The notes beneath the pieces are model-generated. The model ran no database searches, was not told the origin of the DNA, and saw only the letters and a list, made by a program, of their open reading frames with translations. The position numbers and the translations under genes were made by a program. Shown here one piece after another: positions 62,368 to 64,000 of a stretch of DNA of 64,000 bases (position 1 is the first letter of the stretch; each line of letters starts with the position of its first letter). The stretch covers positions 1 through 64,000 of the forward strand of contig NZ_LFME01000006.1 of NCBI RefSeq assembly GCF_001043115.1, given 5' to 3'. This stretch comes from Xanthomonas sp. NCPPB 1128. Its GTDB lineage: Bacteria > Pseudomonadota > Gammaproteobacteria > Xanthomonadales > Xanthomonadaceae.

Positions 62368-64000
62368 TTGTCGAATCGTAAACTCGTTGCGGCGGCGCTC
62401 GTCGTCGTGCTCACGGCCGTCTGCGGCTATTTCCTGTCCGGCTATCTGGTCCTGCTGTTGCTGAAGCTGGACACGCGGATGTTCGGGCTCGGCACCTACT
62501 ACCAGTACGTCCACGCCATTGGCTTGCCGGAGGTGGCCCCTTACGTCGGCAAGATCAAATGGGCCGGCTATCTCGGCTTCGGCTTGCCCGGCTTGCTGGC
62601 CCTGCTGATCCTGGTGCTGATGTTCAAGCCGCCCAAGCGCAGCCTGCATGGCGACGCGCGCTTCGCCGGCGCGGCCGACCTGTCCAAGCATGGGCTGTTC
62701 AAGACCAGCGGCGACGGCATCGTGGTCGGCAAGTTCCGCGGCAAGCTGGTACGCCTCAGCGGCCAGCAGTTCGTGATCCTCGCGGCCCCGACCCGGTCGG
62801 GCAAGGGTGTCGGCGTGGTCATTCCGAACCTGCTCGAGTACCAGGAATCGGTGGTGGTGCTGGATATCAAGCAGGAGAACTTCGATCTGACCAGCGGCTG
62901 GCGCGCCAGCCAGGGCCAGGAGGTGTTCCTGTTCAATCCCTTCGCCGAGGACCGCCGTACCCATCGCTGGAACCCGCTCAGCTACGTCTCCGATGATCCG
63001 GCGTTCCGCGTCTCGGACCTGATGAGCATCGCCGCCATGCTGTACCCGGACGGCTCCGACGACCAGAAGTTCTGGGTCAGCCAGGCGCGCAACGCGTTCA
63101 TGGCGTTCTCGCTGTACCTGTTCGAGAACTGGGACGACGAGCGCAACATCGGTTTCCCCGGCGGTCTCGGCACGCCGACACTGGGTGCGATCTACCGCCT
63201 GTCTTCCGGCGACGGCACCGATCTGAAGAAGTACCTGAAGTCGCTGTCGGAGCGGCGCTTCCTCAGCGGCAACGCCAAGTCGGCGTTCTCCAACATGCTG
63301 TCGCAGGCGGACGAAACCTTCGCCTCGATCATGGGCACGCTCAAGGAGCCGCTCAACGCCTGGATCAACCCGGTGCTGGATGCGGCCACCAGCGACAACG
63401 ACTTCCTGCTGACCGACCTGCGCAAGAAGAAGATGACCATCTACATCGGCATCCAGCCCAACAAGCTGGCCGAGAGCCGCCTGATCATCAACCTGTTCTT
63501 CAGCCAGATCATCAACCTCAACACCAAGGAACTGCCCAAGAGCAATCCGGCGTTGAAGTACCAGTGCCTGCTGTTGATGGACGAGTTCACCGCGATCGGC
63601 AAGGTCGACATCATCGCCTCGGCAGTGTCATATATGGCGGGCTACAATGTTCGCCTTCTGCCGATCATCCAGAGCATGGCCCAGCTCGATGCCACCTATG
63701 GCAAAGACGTCTCGCGGACCATCATCACGAATCATGCACTGCAGATTCTCTACGCTCCGCGCGAGCAGCAGGACGCCAACGACTACTCCGAGATGCTCGG
63801 CTACACCACCTTCCGCAAGAAGAACGTCACCCGCGGCAAGGATGTGACCCGCAGCGTGTCGGAGGAGAAGCGGGCGCTGATGCTGCCGCAGGAGTTGAAG
63901 GCAATGGGGAACGATCAGGAAGTGTTCTTGTACGAGGGCATTCCGCATCCGGTGAAGTGCGACAAGATCAAGTACTACAAGGATCGCCACTTCACTGCGC
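62368..64000 (+). CDS. virD4: Type IV secretion coupling ATPase VirD4 (partial, runs off right edge)
   Basis: At least 544 residues of a VirD4/TraG protein; the end lies outside the window. Two N-terminal helices (about 5-32, 68-90) anchor it in the inner membrane. Walker A is APTRSGKGVGV and Walker B is CLLLMDEFTAIG. It starts at TTG 62368 with a strong AGGGAGG ribosome site. Coupling proteins hand substrates to the type IV secretion channel; in Xanthomonas the chromosomal VirB/D4 system injects toxins into rival bacteria. The remaining vir genes are presumably to the right. Confidence 0.93.
   Translation, partial: MSNRKLVAAALVVVLTAVCGYFLSGYLVLLLLKLDTRMFGLGTYYQYVHAIGLPEVAPYVGKIKWAGYLGFGLPGLLALLILVLMFKPPKRSLHGDARFAGAADLSKHGLFKTSGDGIVVGKFRGKLVRLSGQQFVILAAPTRSGKGVGVVIPNLLEYQESVVVLDIKQENFDLTSGWRASQGQEVFLFNPFAEDRRTHRWNPLSYVSDDPAFRVSDLMSIAAMLYPDGSDDQKFWVSQARNAFMAFSLYLFENWDDERNIGFPGGLGTPTLGAIYRLSSGDGTDLKKYLKSLSERRFLSGNAKSAFSNMLSQADETFASIMGTLKEPLNAWINPVLDAATSDNDFLLTDLRKKKMTIYIGIQPNKLAESRLIINLFFSQIINLNTKELPKSNPALKYQCLLLMDEFTAIGKVDIIASAVSYMAGYNVRLLPIIQSMAQLDATYGKDVSRTIITNHALQILYAPREQQDANDYSEMLGYTTFRKKNVTRGKDVTRSVSEEKRALMLPQELKAMGNDQEVFLYEGIPHPVKCDKIKYYKDRHFTA

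Overview
The window reads as chromosomal DNA of a high-GC gammaproteobacterium of the Xanthomonadaceae, most likely Xanthomonas. I infer this from the gene families and their order: a bc1 complex followed by sspA-sspB, an Oar-like TonB receptor, a pilE-pilY1-pilX-W-V-fimT cluster and a VirD4 coupling protein. Palindromic GTAGGAGCGG...CCGCGAC repeats and GGGAATC heptad repeats between genes fit the same family. I cannot name the species. Nearly all of the window is core-genome coding DNA. The clear composition outlier is the 5' half of pilY1.

Layout. 1-2.7 kb: an MHS-type transporter convergent with a REC-REC-GGDEF diguanylate cyclase. 2.8-20.7 kb: a large polyamine block with a PuuB-like oxidase, two PuuA-like ligases, a PuuD-like hydrolase, a SpuC-like aminotransferase, a PotF-PotGHI ABC importer and a semialdehyde dehydrogenase. 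An EmrA-EmrB-outer-membrane-factor efflux operon sits between potF and potGHI. Together the genes would take putrescine in and convert it to GABA and then succinate. 20.9-30.6 kb: CorA, a DUF4105 protein, CorC, YbeY, PhoH and MiaB, with an ArsR/OsmC/ACT module and two small exported proteins set among them. 30.8-33.6 kb: a GST divergent from a WYL regulator, then a lytic transglycosylase.

33.7-37.7 kb: petABC, sspA and sspB. 38-42.9 kb: DUF3301 and DUF2272 proteins, nadC with a Trm112-like gene, and purEK. 43-45.3 kb: an unusual superoxide dismutase, then a grxD-SDR-marC operon whose SDR has lost catalytic residues. 45.7-50.5 kb: a TonB-dependent receptor and a PpnN-type nucleosidase. 50.5-59.2 kb: a LytS-type kinase divergent from the minor-pilin/PilY1/PilE operon, then tRNA-Asn and a second FimT-like pseudopilin. 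59.3-64 kb: uvrB, tRNA-Val, a small gene and virD4, which runs off the right edge.

The observations most worth following are: a 127-nt near-perfect hairpin flanked by complementary hexamer repeats inside the polyamine cluster; the AT-rich mosaic first half of pilY1; a SodB-like protein with Tyr34 and Gln69 replaced; a degenerate SDR coupled to a CGFS glutaredoxin; and two crisp palindromic operators in divergent regulator intergenic regions.
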